Part shown: positions 1-6,406 of the stretch, piece by piece
How positions within the stretch are numbered: the stretch's first letter is position 1
Layout of the letters: each line of letters starts with the position of its first letter
NCBI GenBank assembly: GCA_964418385.1
Contig: CAYQLH010000015.1
Location: 1-17,193, forward strand
Origin: RGIG2560 sp964418385
GTDB taxonomy: Bacteria; Patescibacteriota; Microgenomatia; UBA1400; PJMF01
Reading direction: 5' to 3'
Length of the DNA: 17,193 bases
Notes under the pieces: generated by a model
Databases searched by the model: none
What the model was told of the DNA's origin: nothing
What the model saw: the letters and a program-made list of their open reading frames with translations, nothing else
Translations under genes and position numbers: made by a program

Positions 1-20
1 CCGGTCCGAGTCGCAGCATA

Positions 21-47
21 AAATCCCGTTTAACCGGGATTTTTTTT
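21..47 (+). terminator. Intrinsic terminator of an upstream gene
   Basis: An 8-bp perfect stem (AAATCCCG at 21-28 with CGGGATTT at 35-42, loop of 6) runs directly into eight T residues (40-47). This is the standard form of a rho-independent terminator on the plus strand. It presumably ends a transcript from a gene lying before the window, whose coding part is not visible. Confidence 0.85.
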
Positions 48-115
48 GAATTTGAGCACAAAAGATGATCATTTTGGTTGGCGATTTGAAGCGCAGCAAT
101 GGCAACAATTTTGCT

Positions 116-144
116 TTGTAATAAATGTAAGGCTGTGATATAAT
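116..144 (+). promoter_or_regulatory. Promoter of the HD-domain gene
   Basis: TTGTAA at 116-121 and TATAAT at 139-144 are separated by 17 bp, and the -10 is of the extended type (TGA before TATAAT). Transcription would start near 151, leaving a leader of about 40 nt that contains the strong SD AAGGAGG at 175-181. This contrasts with the leaderless promoters common elsewhere in the window. Confidence 0.75.
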
Positions 145-189
145 GACAGTTGCTTTGATCTTTACCAGGTGTATAAGGAGGAGATAACA

Positions 190-936
190 GTGGCAATGAG
201 TCGGCGTAGTGGCGGTTTAGTGCGACCGGAGGATTTGGCGCAGGTGGTCACAAGGATCACTACTTTGCCCATTTACCGGAAATGGTTGGATCAGATCGCA
301 CTGCAGGAGAATTACGCTCGGCATTCGGTGCGGTATCGGCGGTTGGCTTTCGATCACGGTCGGGAGCATATGGTGCGCGTGGCCAAAACAGCGTGGCAAC
401 TTTTGGATAGTTGTTGTGTGTGTCGTGAATGGACTCTGGCGGGAATACTGGCGGGATTGGTTCATGACATCGGTTTTGCTTTGGGCAGAACTGATCACGC
501 CATGCGCTCGGCTTTGTGGGCGGGGTCGATTTTGCGGTCGTTTCAAACATTGGGACGGACCGAATTAAACTTGATCCAGCAGGCAATTGCTTGTCATAGT
601 GACGGTGGGAGTTCACCTTCACTGATCGGCGCGATTCTTGCGATTGCTGACAAGGCTGATTTGTGTCGGGCGCGTTGCCTTTATCCCAATGATAATCCGG
701 TGGGTTTGATTGACGATTATCGGGTGTCATGGGAAGACGGCGTGCTCAAATTGGAATACTTTTTGAGTCATCCCGACGGGAGGAAAAGTTTCTTTTTGTT
801 CCCCAAAGCTTTGAGCGTACCAGAAAAAATGGCGGAGCTTTTTGGCTGGCAGGTGGAATACTGGCTTAATGGCAAGAGAGAGACTTTTGAAGATCGGGAT
901 CAGAAGTACGTTTATCGGCGAGTTGTGGGCGAATAA
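190..936 (+). CDS. HD-domain metal-dependent phosphohydrolase
   Basis: A 248-aa protein when started at GTG 190. That start is chosen because AAGGAGG at 175-181 lies 8 nt upstream. The GTG at 169 has no SD, and the ATG at 196 is a less well placed alternative. The HD superfamily pattern is visible: His56 and His60, the His92-Asp93 pair in LVHDIG, His103, His136 (ACHSD) and Asp154 (IADKADL), spaced as expected for one or two bound metal ions. Family members hydrolyse phosphomonoesters, nucleotides or cyclic dinucleotides. Substrate cannot be read here and no GYP motif of c-di-GMP phosphodiesterases is seen. There is no signal peptide or membrane segment, so it is probably cytoplasmic. It is monocistronic, with its own promoter and terminator. 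The family call is firm; the function is unknown. Confidence 0.85.
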   Translation: MAMSRRSGGLVRPEDLAQVVTRITTLPIYRKWLDQIALQENYARHSVRYRRLAFDHGREHMVRVAKTAWQLLDSCCVCREWTLAGILAGLVHDIGFALGRTDHAMRSALWAGSILRSFQTLGRTELNLIQQAIACHSDGGSSPSLIGAILAIADKADLCRARCLYPNDNPVGLIDDYRVSWEDGVLKLEYFLSHPDGRKSFFLFPKALSVPEKMAELFGWQVEYWLNGKRETFEDRDQKYVYRRVVGE

Positions 937-957
937 GAATCACAAGGGTAAAGATCT

Positions 958-1007
958 GGGGACGGGAGTTACAACTGATGTTGTAATTTCTCGTCCCCAC
1001 TTTTTTT
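958..1007 (+). terminator. Strong intrinsic terminator after the HD gene
   Basis: A long two-part stem: GGGGACG at 958-964 pairs with CGTCCCC at 992-998, continues through GA/TC and wobble pairs, and closes with TTACAAC (969-975) against GTTGTAA (980-986) over a TGAT loop. Seven T residues follow at 1001-1007. Read on the minus strand, the hairpin lacks a T tract, so it serves the HD gene rather than the convergent DUF2130 gene. Confidence 0.9.
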
Positions 1008-1046
1008 GGAGTGAAGTAAATTGTGGGGTTGAAAGTGATCGCTCCC

Positions 1047-2231
1047 CTACTCGCCTTCCAGGAGTTTCACGGTGGGTAAAGCGTTATTGGTGACGCCTTG
1101 AAGACCACCGTACATGGTGACCACGCTTTCTTGGAGGGCATCAATTTCTTTTTCGCGGGTGGCGAAATGTTTTGCCCAAAAAGTCTTTTCTTTTTCGAGT
1201 TGTTGGCGCATGCTGGCGATGGTTTCGTATTGCGATTCGATTTTTTGGGAAAACTCAGGGCCGGTGAGATAGCGGTAAAGGCTTTCAACTTTTTCGTCTT
1301 TGCTGGCTTGCGACTCGACGACGTGGCTGATACGGATGAGATGGAAGCGCAGCAACTGCGAGATAAAGGTAGCCAGTTCTGGCTGACAAATCCAGATGCC
1401 TTGGTAATAATCGTATTTTTTTGTGCCACTGCTTTTGGGCATGACAGTGGTGACCAAAACAGCCAGATCCGCTTTTTCGGCGCGTTGATCGGCTTTGAGC
1501 TTGGGGATCCAACCTTCAGTCCAGTTTTTGGTGCGTTTGCTTTCCCAAATGATTTTGCCGCATTCACTGCCTTTGGTGTTAAAAACACGTTGGCGGATAT
1601 CAGCACCGTTGACGCCTTTGGGGATGGGTTCAATTAAATCATCAGCGAAAGCGTGGCGTAGGGTTTCTTCAAGTTGGAGTTCAAGGACTTCACCTTGGAG
1701 TTGCTGTGAGTTTTGGTTGAGCTTGCGTTGCATTTGTGCCACTTGTTTTTCGTAATCGGCGATTTTTTTGTCTTTTTCGGCCAGTTGAAGTTGAGTCTGC
1801 TCGTTGAGTTTGGCGCTGAGTTCGGCTTGGATTTTTTCGCGCTGCTCGAGCATCTTTTTTTGGCTTTCGAGAGCGAGATTTTGTTTTTCTTGTTCCCAAG
1901 CATCTTTTTGTTTGAGAAACTCAAGATTTTGAGCGCGCATTTTTTCCAGCATTCGTTCGCGGTTTTTGAGCATTTCGTCATTGGCTTGCAGCTTTTGTAT
2001 AAGGTTTTCGTGGTCGGCTTGAAATTTTTCTTGCATTTGCACGCGCAGAGTATCGCTTTGTTGTTTGAGTTTTTGGTCTAAAGCCTCTTGTTTGGCTTGC
2101 ATTTGCGCGGCAAGTTGCGACTCGAGTTCTTTTCTGATTTTCTGCTCGAGTTTGTCAGCCGCATTTTTGGCGAGGATTTCATCAACGTCAAATTCAAAGT
2201 GACAGTGAGGGCAAGAAATTTTTGTTTGCAT
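1047..2231 (-). CDS. DUF2130 family coiled-coil protein with nuclease-like core
   Basis: A 394-aa protein. The start is ATG at 2231 (MQTKISCPHC), 10 nt after a TATAAT box. The open frame continues to 2429 but would run through the promoter. Residues 7-10 form a CPHC knuckle. Residues about 25-185 are a long Lys/Glu/Gln-rich coiled coil. Residues about 185-300 match the DUF2130 core, with Asp211 (GADI) and Glu230-x-Lys232 (WESK) placed like the D...ExK metal site of PD-(D/E)XK nucleases. Residues 330-370 form a second coiled stretch. Members of the family are uncharacterised; the coiled-coil plus nuclease fold recalls RmuC. The divergent helicase gene shares the intergenic region. Two large plus-strand open frames over this gene are by-products of its codon bias. 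The family call is good; a nucleolytic role is inference. Confidence 0.85.
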   Translation of the reverse strand: MQTKISCPHCHFEFDVDEILAKNAADKLEQKIRKELESQLAAQMQAKQEALDQKLKQQSDTLRVQMQEKFQADHENLIQKLQANDEMLKNRERMLEKMRAQNLEFLKQKDAWEQEKQNLALESQKKMLEQREKIQAELSAKLNEQTQLQLAEKDKKIADYEKQVAQMQRKLNQNSQQLQGEVLELQLEETLRHAFADDLIEPIPKGVNGADIRQRVFNTKGSECGKIIWESKRTKNWTEGWIPKLKADQRAEKADLAVLVTTVMPKSSGTKKYDYYQGIWICQPELATFISQLLRFHLIRISHVVESQASKDEKVESLYRYLTGPEFSQKIESQYETIASMRQQLEKEKTFWAKHFATREKEIDALQESVVTMYGGLQGVTNNALPTVKLLEGE

Positions 2232-2241
2232 AAGTGAGACA

Positions 2242-2250
2242 ATTATACCA
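2242..2250 (-). promoter_or_regulatory. Extended -10 promoter of the DUF2130 gene
   Basis: Reading the minus strand, TGGTATAAT occupies 2250 to 2242. No good -35 is seen 17 bp upstream, so the extended TGG element probably compensates. Ten nucleotides separate the box from the ATG at 2231, so the leader would be at most 3-4 nt and contains no SD. Confidence 0.75.
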
Positions 2251-2268
2251 CCGATTAGGGCGTTTTGA

Positions 2269-2277
2269 TGGTATAAT
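2269..2277 (+). promoter_or_regulatory. Extended -10 promoter of the helicase gene
   Basis: TGGTATAAT at 2269-2277 lies 6 nt before the ATG at 2284. The predicted first transcribed base is therefore the A of the start codon, giving a leaderless mRNA. The same nine-base element faces the other way at 2250-2242, so two identical boxes drive divergent genes from about 36 bp of DNA. Confidence 0.78.
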
Positions 2278-2283
2278 ACAGAT

Positions 2284-3930
2284 ATGTCTCGAGTAAATGC
2301 GATAATGCCACCGAGCGTGATTTTTGATGACGATGGAACACGTTTAGGTTTTGATGCCGATGAGCAAGAAGCGATCGCGTCAGTTTTGGCGGACATGAAC
2401 GACGACACTGCGGCTGGGCAAAACGACACTGAGATTTGGGATGACGATTTGGCGGCAGAAGCAGCCGTGCGTGAAGCCTATGCTTCGCTTGATGGTGTCA
2501 CTTGGAAAAAAGAAGAGTTGGTGCCAGTGAAGTTGGAACACAACGCGCAGATTGATGAAGCGCTGGCGGCACTTTTGGTGCGGCGAGGTCATGTCTTTAT
2601 TACCGGTTCGGCGGGGACAGGCAAGTCAACGCTGTTGCGATATTTTTTGCAAAATTGCGGTGACCAACAGACAGTGGTTTTAGCACCCACAGGCGTGGCG
2701 GCGTTGAATGTGGGTGGCGAAACAATTCATCATTTTATGCGCATTGGACCGATGGCAACGCGAGGTGACGTTTTTTCGGCGGCGAGACGTTTGGTGCGTG
2801 CGCACGAAACAAAATTGTATGAAAGCGTGGACGCATTGATTATTGATGAAATCTCAATGGTGCGAGCAGATTTGTTTGATTTTTTGGATCTTTTTTTGCG
2901 TTTAGTGCGGGGCAATGAGCGACCTTTTGGTGGGGTGCGGTTGATTTGTTTTGGTGATTTGTACCAATTACCGCCAGTAGTGAAGGGTGATGAACGCGAA
3001 GCTTTTGAGGAGGAATACGAAACGCCGTTTTTCTTTAGTAGTCAAGTTTTTGATCGTTTGCAGCGAGATCGGCGAGTGCCACTGGAGTATATTCAATTGC
3101 AAAAAATATATCGGCAAACTGACGAGCGGTTTATTAGTTTGCTGCAAGAAATCCGGACGCAGTCGATTACGCCCGAGCGCTTGGCGCTTCTCAATGAGCG
3201 TGTGCTTGATGATGGTAGGGTGGACGATTTGGCTGGTGACTTTGTAGTTTTAACAGCGACTAAAGCGCGAGCGGAAGCGATTAACAATTACCATTTGGAA
3301 TGTTTACCGGGTCGAGTACGAGCATATTTGGCCAATCAGGATGGTAAATTTCCGGATTCGAGCCGACCAACACTTGAGCGTTTACGCTTGAAAAAAGGAG
3401 CACGGGTGATGCTTTTAAATAATCATCCCAAAGGAGCGTGGGTCAATGGTACGATGGGTGAAATTGAAGCTATGTATCGGGATTTTGTTTTGGTTAAGTT
3501 GGACGGTGGTGAAACGGTAAAAGTGGATGTGTACACGTGGGAGAATTATCACGCTGTTTTTAATCCAGTCAAGCAAACGATTGAGCGTGAAAAGGTGGGC
3601 GAGTTTTCGCAGTTACCGTTGAAGTTGGCGTGGGCAGTGACGATTCATAAAGCTCAAGGACAAACTTTTGAGCGTTTAGCGATCGATTTAGGTCGTGGTG
3701 CTTTTGCTGGCGGGCAAACATATGTTGCTTTGTCACGTGGCACCAGTTTGGAAGGAATATGTTTGGCGCGACCATTGCGACCGGAAGATATCTGCTGTGA
3801 TCAGCATATTTTGCGTTTTTATCAAGAATTAGAAAATCTGGAGTATTTTGGTGAGAGCACATACGGACGTTTTACGAACAAACCCAAGCGGAAAAAAAGT
3901 CAACAAGGAGTACAGGAGACAATTCTTTGA
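2284..3930 (+). CDS. Pif1-type ATP-dependent DNA helicase (SF1B)
   Basis: A 548-aa protein starting at ATG 2284, 6 nt after TATAAT. The next ATG (2305) has no SD. Helicase motifs in order are: Walker A GSAGTGKST (108-116), Walker B LIIDE with Asp188-Glu189, motif III GDLYQLPP (224-231), QKIYRQ (273-278), and the C-terminal TIHKAQGQTF (453-462) and YVALSR (480-485) typical of Pif1/RecD-like SF1B enzymes. These unwind DNA 5' to 3' using ATP and act on structured DNA. Residues 1-95 form an acidic extension without a recognised domain, rich in DDD/DDL clusters. The C-terminus ends in a basic stretch (KPKRKK). The malQ gene follows with a one-base stop/start overlap. The family call is firm; the cellular task is not resolved. 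Confidence 0.9.
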   Translation: MSRVNAIMPPSVIFDDDGTRLGFDADEQEAIASVLADMNDDTAAGQNDTEIWDDDLAAEAAVREAYASLDGVTWKKEELVPVKLEHNAQIDEALAALLVRRGHVFITGSAGTGKSTLLRYFLQNCGDQQTVVLAPTGVAALNVGGETIHHFMRIGPMATRGDVFSAARRLVRAHETKLYESVDALIIDEISMVRADLFDFLDLFLRLVRGNERPFGGVRLICFGDLYQLPPVVKGDEREAFEEEYETPFFFSSQVFDRLQRDRRVPLEYIQLQKIYRQTDERFISLLQEIRTQSITPERLALLNERVLDDGRVDDLAGDFVVLTATKARAEAINNYHLECLPGRVRAYLANQDGKFPDSSRPTLERLRLKKGARVMLLNNHPKGAWVNGTMGEIEAMYRDFVLVKLDGGETVKVDVYTWENYHAVFNPVKQTIEREKVGEFSQLPLKLAWAVTIHKAQGQTFERLAIDLGRGAFAGGQTYVALSRGTSLEGICLARPLRPEDICCDQHILRFYQELENLEYFGESTYGRFTNKPKRKKSQQGVQETIL

Positions 3931-5228
3931 TGCGAGCTAAACGTGGAACTTTATTATCTTTAGCGAGTTTGCGGAGCATGAAGCAAGCGCAAGCTTTGGT
4001 AAGTTTTTTGCGCCGCACGGGGCAGACTTGTTGGCAAGTTTTGCCAGTGAGTGCTCCTTTGAGCCAACCTTATCGTGGACAGGGAATTGGAATTGCCGGA
4101 CAATTTTTTGATAATCATTTGCCAGAGGAGTGGCAGAGTTGGTGGCTATCGCGTGAGGAATTTGTATCCCAAAATCAGTTTTGGTTGCCGGATTATGCCC
4201 ATTTTCAAGCTTTGGTGCGCACTTTAAAGACAGATGAGTGGTGGCGCTGGCCGCGAGAGTTGGCGCTGCGACAAGAATCTGCGCTGCGCGAGAGTAAGCT
4301 CAAGTTGACAAGCGAAATTGCTGGTTTTGAGGATCAACAATATGTGCTTTATAATTCTTTTTTGCATTTACGGCGTTTTGCAGCGGAAAACGAAGTGATT
4401 TTAAGTGGCGATTTGCCGTTTTATATCAGTCGTGAAAGTGCCATGGTGTGGGCGCATCAAAAGTTGTTTTTACTTGGTGAGTGCGGAGAAATGCGCTTGC
4501 AAAGCGGTGTCCCGGCAGCACCGGATGAACCGTTTGCTCAGCAGTATTGGGGGCATCCGCTTTACGATTGGGAGAATAATGAAATTGATGATATCATGCA
4601 ACTTTTTTACGAGCGGTTGCGCTTTATGCGCGGTTGGTGCGATTTAGTGCGGATTGATCACGCTAACGGTTTTTTTCGCTATGGGGCGATGTCTCCAGAG
4701 CATCCTGGGTGGAATCGGAAATTGACCGGGCCGGGCAAACCCGCGCTGGTGAAGCTTTTGGGAGATTTGCAACGGTTGCAATTTGGCGTTTATTTGGAAG
4801 ATGTGGCGAGCGACAAGATGCGTTTGGAACAATTCATGAAAGAGTACGAACTCGCTGGAGTGAGCGTGGTGACTTTGATGTACAATGTGGAAGCGACCGG
4901 GAAACTGAAAATTAGAGATCAAGATTTGGATTTAAATCGGCTTGCTGGTAATAAAATTGTTTTCACGTCTACCCATGATACGCCCACGCTTTTGGGTTGG
5001 GTTAAACGTTTGCCAGCGGAAGTACGGTCACGTTTGGTAGCGATTAATAATTTGCAAGATCATGCTGGCGATGCGGCTTTGGCAGCGCAAATCCGGGAGC
5101 GAGTGTTGACGTTGCCGGCGCGCATGGTGATTGTTGCTTATCAGGATTGGCAAGCAAGCGAGTGGCGTTATAATGTACCTGGTGACGAGGCACAGGCAGA
5201 TTGGCAACATCAAGTGGCAGCAATTTAA
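3930..5228 (+). CDS. malQ: 4-alpha-glucanotransferase, GH77, short form
   Basis: A 432-aa protein from ATG 3930, whose A overlaps the helicase TGA stop. GGAG at 3915-3918 lies upstream; TTG at 3927 is a possible alternative. GH77 landmarks are: GDLPFYISRESAMVWAH (160-176, normally GDIPIYV...SADVW), the WGHPLYDW region (207-214), VRIDHANGFFRYG with the nucleophile Asp243, YLEDV with acid/base Glu290, and TSTHDTP with Asp350 as transition-state stabiliser. All three catalytic acids are present. The enzyme transfers alpha-1,4-glucan segments between maltodextrins or glycogen in the cytoplasm. Most GH77 enzymes have about 500 residues, so this is a trimmed version, with an altered N-terminal block (SQPYRGQGIGIAGQ in place of the usual SPY...FAGNP). 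Coupling to a helicase suggests operon economy rather than a shared pathway. Confidence 0.88.
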   Translation: MRAKRGTLLSLASLRSMKQAQALVSFLRRTGQTCWQVLPVSAPLSQPYRGQGIGIAGQFFDNHLPEEWQSWWLSREEFVSQNQFWLPDYAHFQALVRTLKTDEWWRWPRELALRQESALRESKLKLTSEIAGFEDQQYVLYNSFLHLRRFAAENEVILSGDLPFYISRESAMVWAHQKLFLLGECGEMRLQSGVPAAPDEPFAQQYWGHPLYDWENNEIDDIMQLFYERLRFMRGWCDLVRIDHANGFFRYGAMSPEHPGWNRKLTGPGKPALVKLLGDLQRLQFGVYLEDVASDKMRLEQFMKEYELAGVSVVTLMYNVEATGKLKIRDQDLDLNRLAGNKIVFTSTHDTPTLLGWVKRLPAEVRSRLVAINNLQDHAGDAALAAQIRERVLTLPARMVIVAYQDWQASEWRYNVPGDEAQADWQHQVAAI

Positions 5229-5290
5229 TGCAATGCTACACGTGTAGCATTGCAGTTTTCCAGGTTTAGAGACGTGAAAAATGTTACAAA
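5222..5290. repeat. Dispersed palindromic repeat, copy 1
   Basis: A stretch of about 69 bp resembles 16073-16136. Shared parts in order are AATTTAATGC, the palindromic core AATGCTRCACGTGTAGCATT, GC(A)GTTTT(T)CCAGG, and a looser tail GAG..ACG.GAAA..TGTT.CAAA. Copy 1 has an extra AATGC before the core, which makes its palindrome longer. The malQ stop codon (5226-5228) lies inside the left end. Confidence 0.65.
5229..5259 (+). terminator. Perfect 26-bp palindrome: malQ terminator and/or parS-like site
   Basis: TGCAATGCTACAC is followed by its exact reverse complement (5229-5254), starting one base after the malQ stop, then AGTTTT. As RNA this is an 11-bp stem with an ACGU loop and a short U tract, adequate for an intrinsic terminator. 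As DNA the central 16 bp (5234-5249, TGCTACACGTGTAGCA) resemble the ParB-binding parS consensus TGTTNCACGTGNAACA, differing only at position 3 of each half. The roles need not exclude each other. Confidence 0.7.
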
Positions 5291-5297
5291 TTTGTGT

Positions 5298-5516
5298 TTA
5301 CAAACCGCTTGGGGTGGCGTCGGTGAAACTGCTAAAATCAAGTGTTTGCGCGCTCTCACTGGCTTCACTCCAGTCGGCAAAGGAGTTGAGAACACTGTCA
5401 GTGTCGCCGTCGTGATTGAGTGGTGAAAAATCTGACATTAAAAATAAAGTGAGTGCCATCAGAGCGAAAACGCCCCAAGTGCCATATGTGATCCAGCGAC
5501 TTTCTTGTTTTGTCAT
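5298..5516 (-). CDS. Small one-helix membrane protein at the end of the sec operon
   Basis: A 72-aa protein. Its ATG at 5516 overlaps the secF TAA stop by one base (TAATG), so its translation is probably coupled to secF; no clear SD is present. Residues 1-9 are polar with Lys and Arg, residues about 10-28 (YGTWGVFALMALTLFLMS) form one hydrophobic helix, and residues 29-72 are acidic and Ser/Thr-rich (DGDTDS, SEASES) with no Lys or Arg. By the positive-inside rule the N-terminus would be cytoplasmic and the acidic tail outside. I recognise no family. Its place after secDF resembles small Sec accessory proteins such as YajC in topology, but YajC has its basic tail inside, so this is not YajC. 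A real gene is likely given the overlap and length; the function is unknown. Confidence 0.72.
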   Translation of the reverse strand: MTKQESRWITYGTWGVFALMALTLFLMSDFSPLNHDGDTDSVLNSFADWSEASESAQTLDFSSFTDATPSGL

Positions 5517-6406
5517 TAATGTTTCTGGTGAAACCAGCCCTTCTTATCAAACAGTATTAAAAGTGGAATAGAAACAAATGGCGACGAGTAAGTGCCAAAA
5601 ATAACGCCCAAAAGCAGAGCGAGAGCAAAACTGCGCAACGTGACGCCACCGAGCAAGAGCAGACTTAAAAGCATAAAGACCACGGTGAGCGAGTTATTGA
5701 AAGAACGAGAAATGGTAGCGGTAACGGCGGCTTCGCAAACTTGGATAAAAGGAGCGTGAGGAAATTTGGTTTGTAGCTCGCGGATGCGATCATAGATGAC
5801 GACGGTGTCGTGGACAGAGAAAGAAATAGTGGTCAGCATCGCGGTGACAAAAAGAGTGTCCACTTCGGTGCCACGTAACCAGCCTAAAATGCTGAAAATC
5901 CCGCAAATAATGCTGACATCGTGGACGACTCCCAGGAGCGCACCGAGACCGTAGGCAAAGTTTTTGAAGCGATAATGCAAGTAGATGACCAAAACGAGTG
6001 AAGCGAGAGCGATGGCGATTCCAGTTTTGCGGATGAGTTCGCCACCCATGGTGGCACCGACGCTTTCATAGCTGACTTGCTGGACGGGGATTTGAGAGCT
6101 AATGTCGCTTAAAAGTTGATTTTTAGCGTCATTGTCGAGTTCGCTAGTACGGATAATGGCTTGTGCGTGATCATTGCGTTTAATGCTAGAGATCGCGATG
6201 TTATCACTGATTAAAGCGCGCAGATTTGATTCGGTGAGCTCGCCGGAGCGAGTGGCATCGACCGCTTCGATGGTAAGAATGGTGCCGCCGGTAAAATCGA
6301 TGCCAGGTTTGAAGCCGTGCGTGAGCATGGAAAAGATTCCGGGCAGTAAAAAGCAAGCGGAGATGACAAAATAAATCCAGTAGTAACGATAAATTTTAAG
6401 TTTCAT
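5516..6406 (-). CDS. secF: Protein translocase subunit SecF
   Basis: A 296-aa protein starting at ATG 6406, with GGAG 7 nt upstream, inside the secD 3' end (11-nt overlap). Longer in-frame starts would run deep into secD. It has one N-terminal helix (9-28), then the family signature KPGIDFTGGT (33-42), a small periplasmic-type domain (about 45-118), and five helices from about 127 to 287. The RND-type motif SVHDTVVIYDRIRE (197-210) carries Asp200 and Arg207. SecF joins SecD to use proton or sodium flow to pull exported proteins through SecYEG on the outer face of the membrane. Length is normal for the family. The separate secD and secF genes are co-transcribed. Confidence 0.95.
   Translation of the reverse strand: MKLKIYRYYWIYFVISACFLLPGIFSMLTHGFKPGIDFTGGTILTIEAVDATRSGELTESNLRALISDNIAISSIKRNDHAQAIIRTSELDNDAKNQLLSDISSQIPVQQVSYESVGATMGGELIRKTGIAIALASLVLVIYLHYRFKNFAYGLGALLGVVHDVSIICGIFSILGWLRGTEVDTLFVTAMLTTISFSVHDTVVIYDRIRELQTKFPHAPFIQVCEAAVTATISRSFNNSLTVVFMLLSLLLLGGVTLRSFALALLLGVIFGTYSSPFVSIPLLILFDKKGWFHQKH

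Noticed and set aside
1..20. GGTCCGAGTCG resembles the T arm of a tRNA end
   Set aside because: The flanking bases do not form the T stem (G-G and C-C oppositions), no acceptor stem or CCA follows, and the stretch runs straight into a terminator.
842..1093. 83-codon plus-strand frame across the end of the HD gene
   Set aside because: It runs through the terminator hairpin 958-1007 and overlaps the HD gene in another frame; no SD.
1098..2081. Long plus-strand open frames (1098-1637, 1713-2081) rich in Phe and Leu
   Set aside because: They are antisense to the Lys/Glu-rich coiled-coil codons of the DUF2130 gene (AAA/GAA read as TTT/TTC), lack SD or promoter, and have no domain features.
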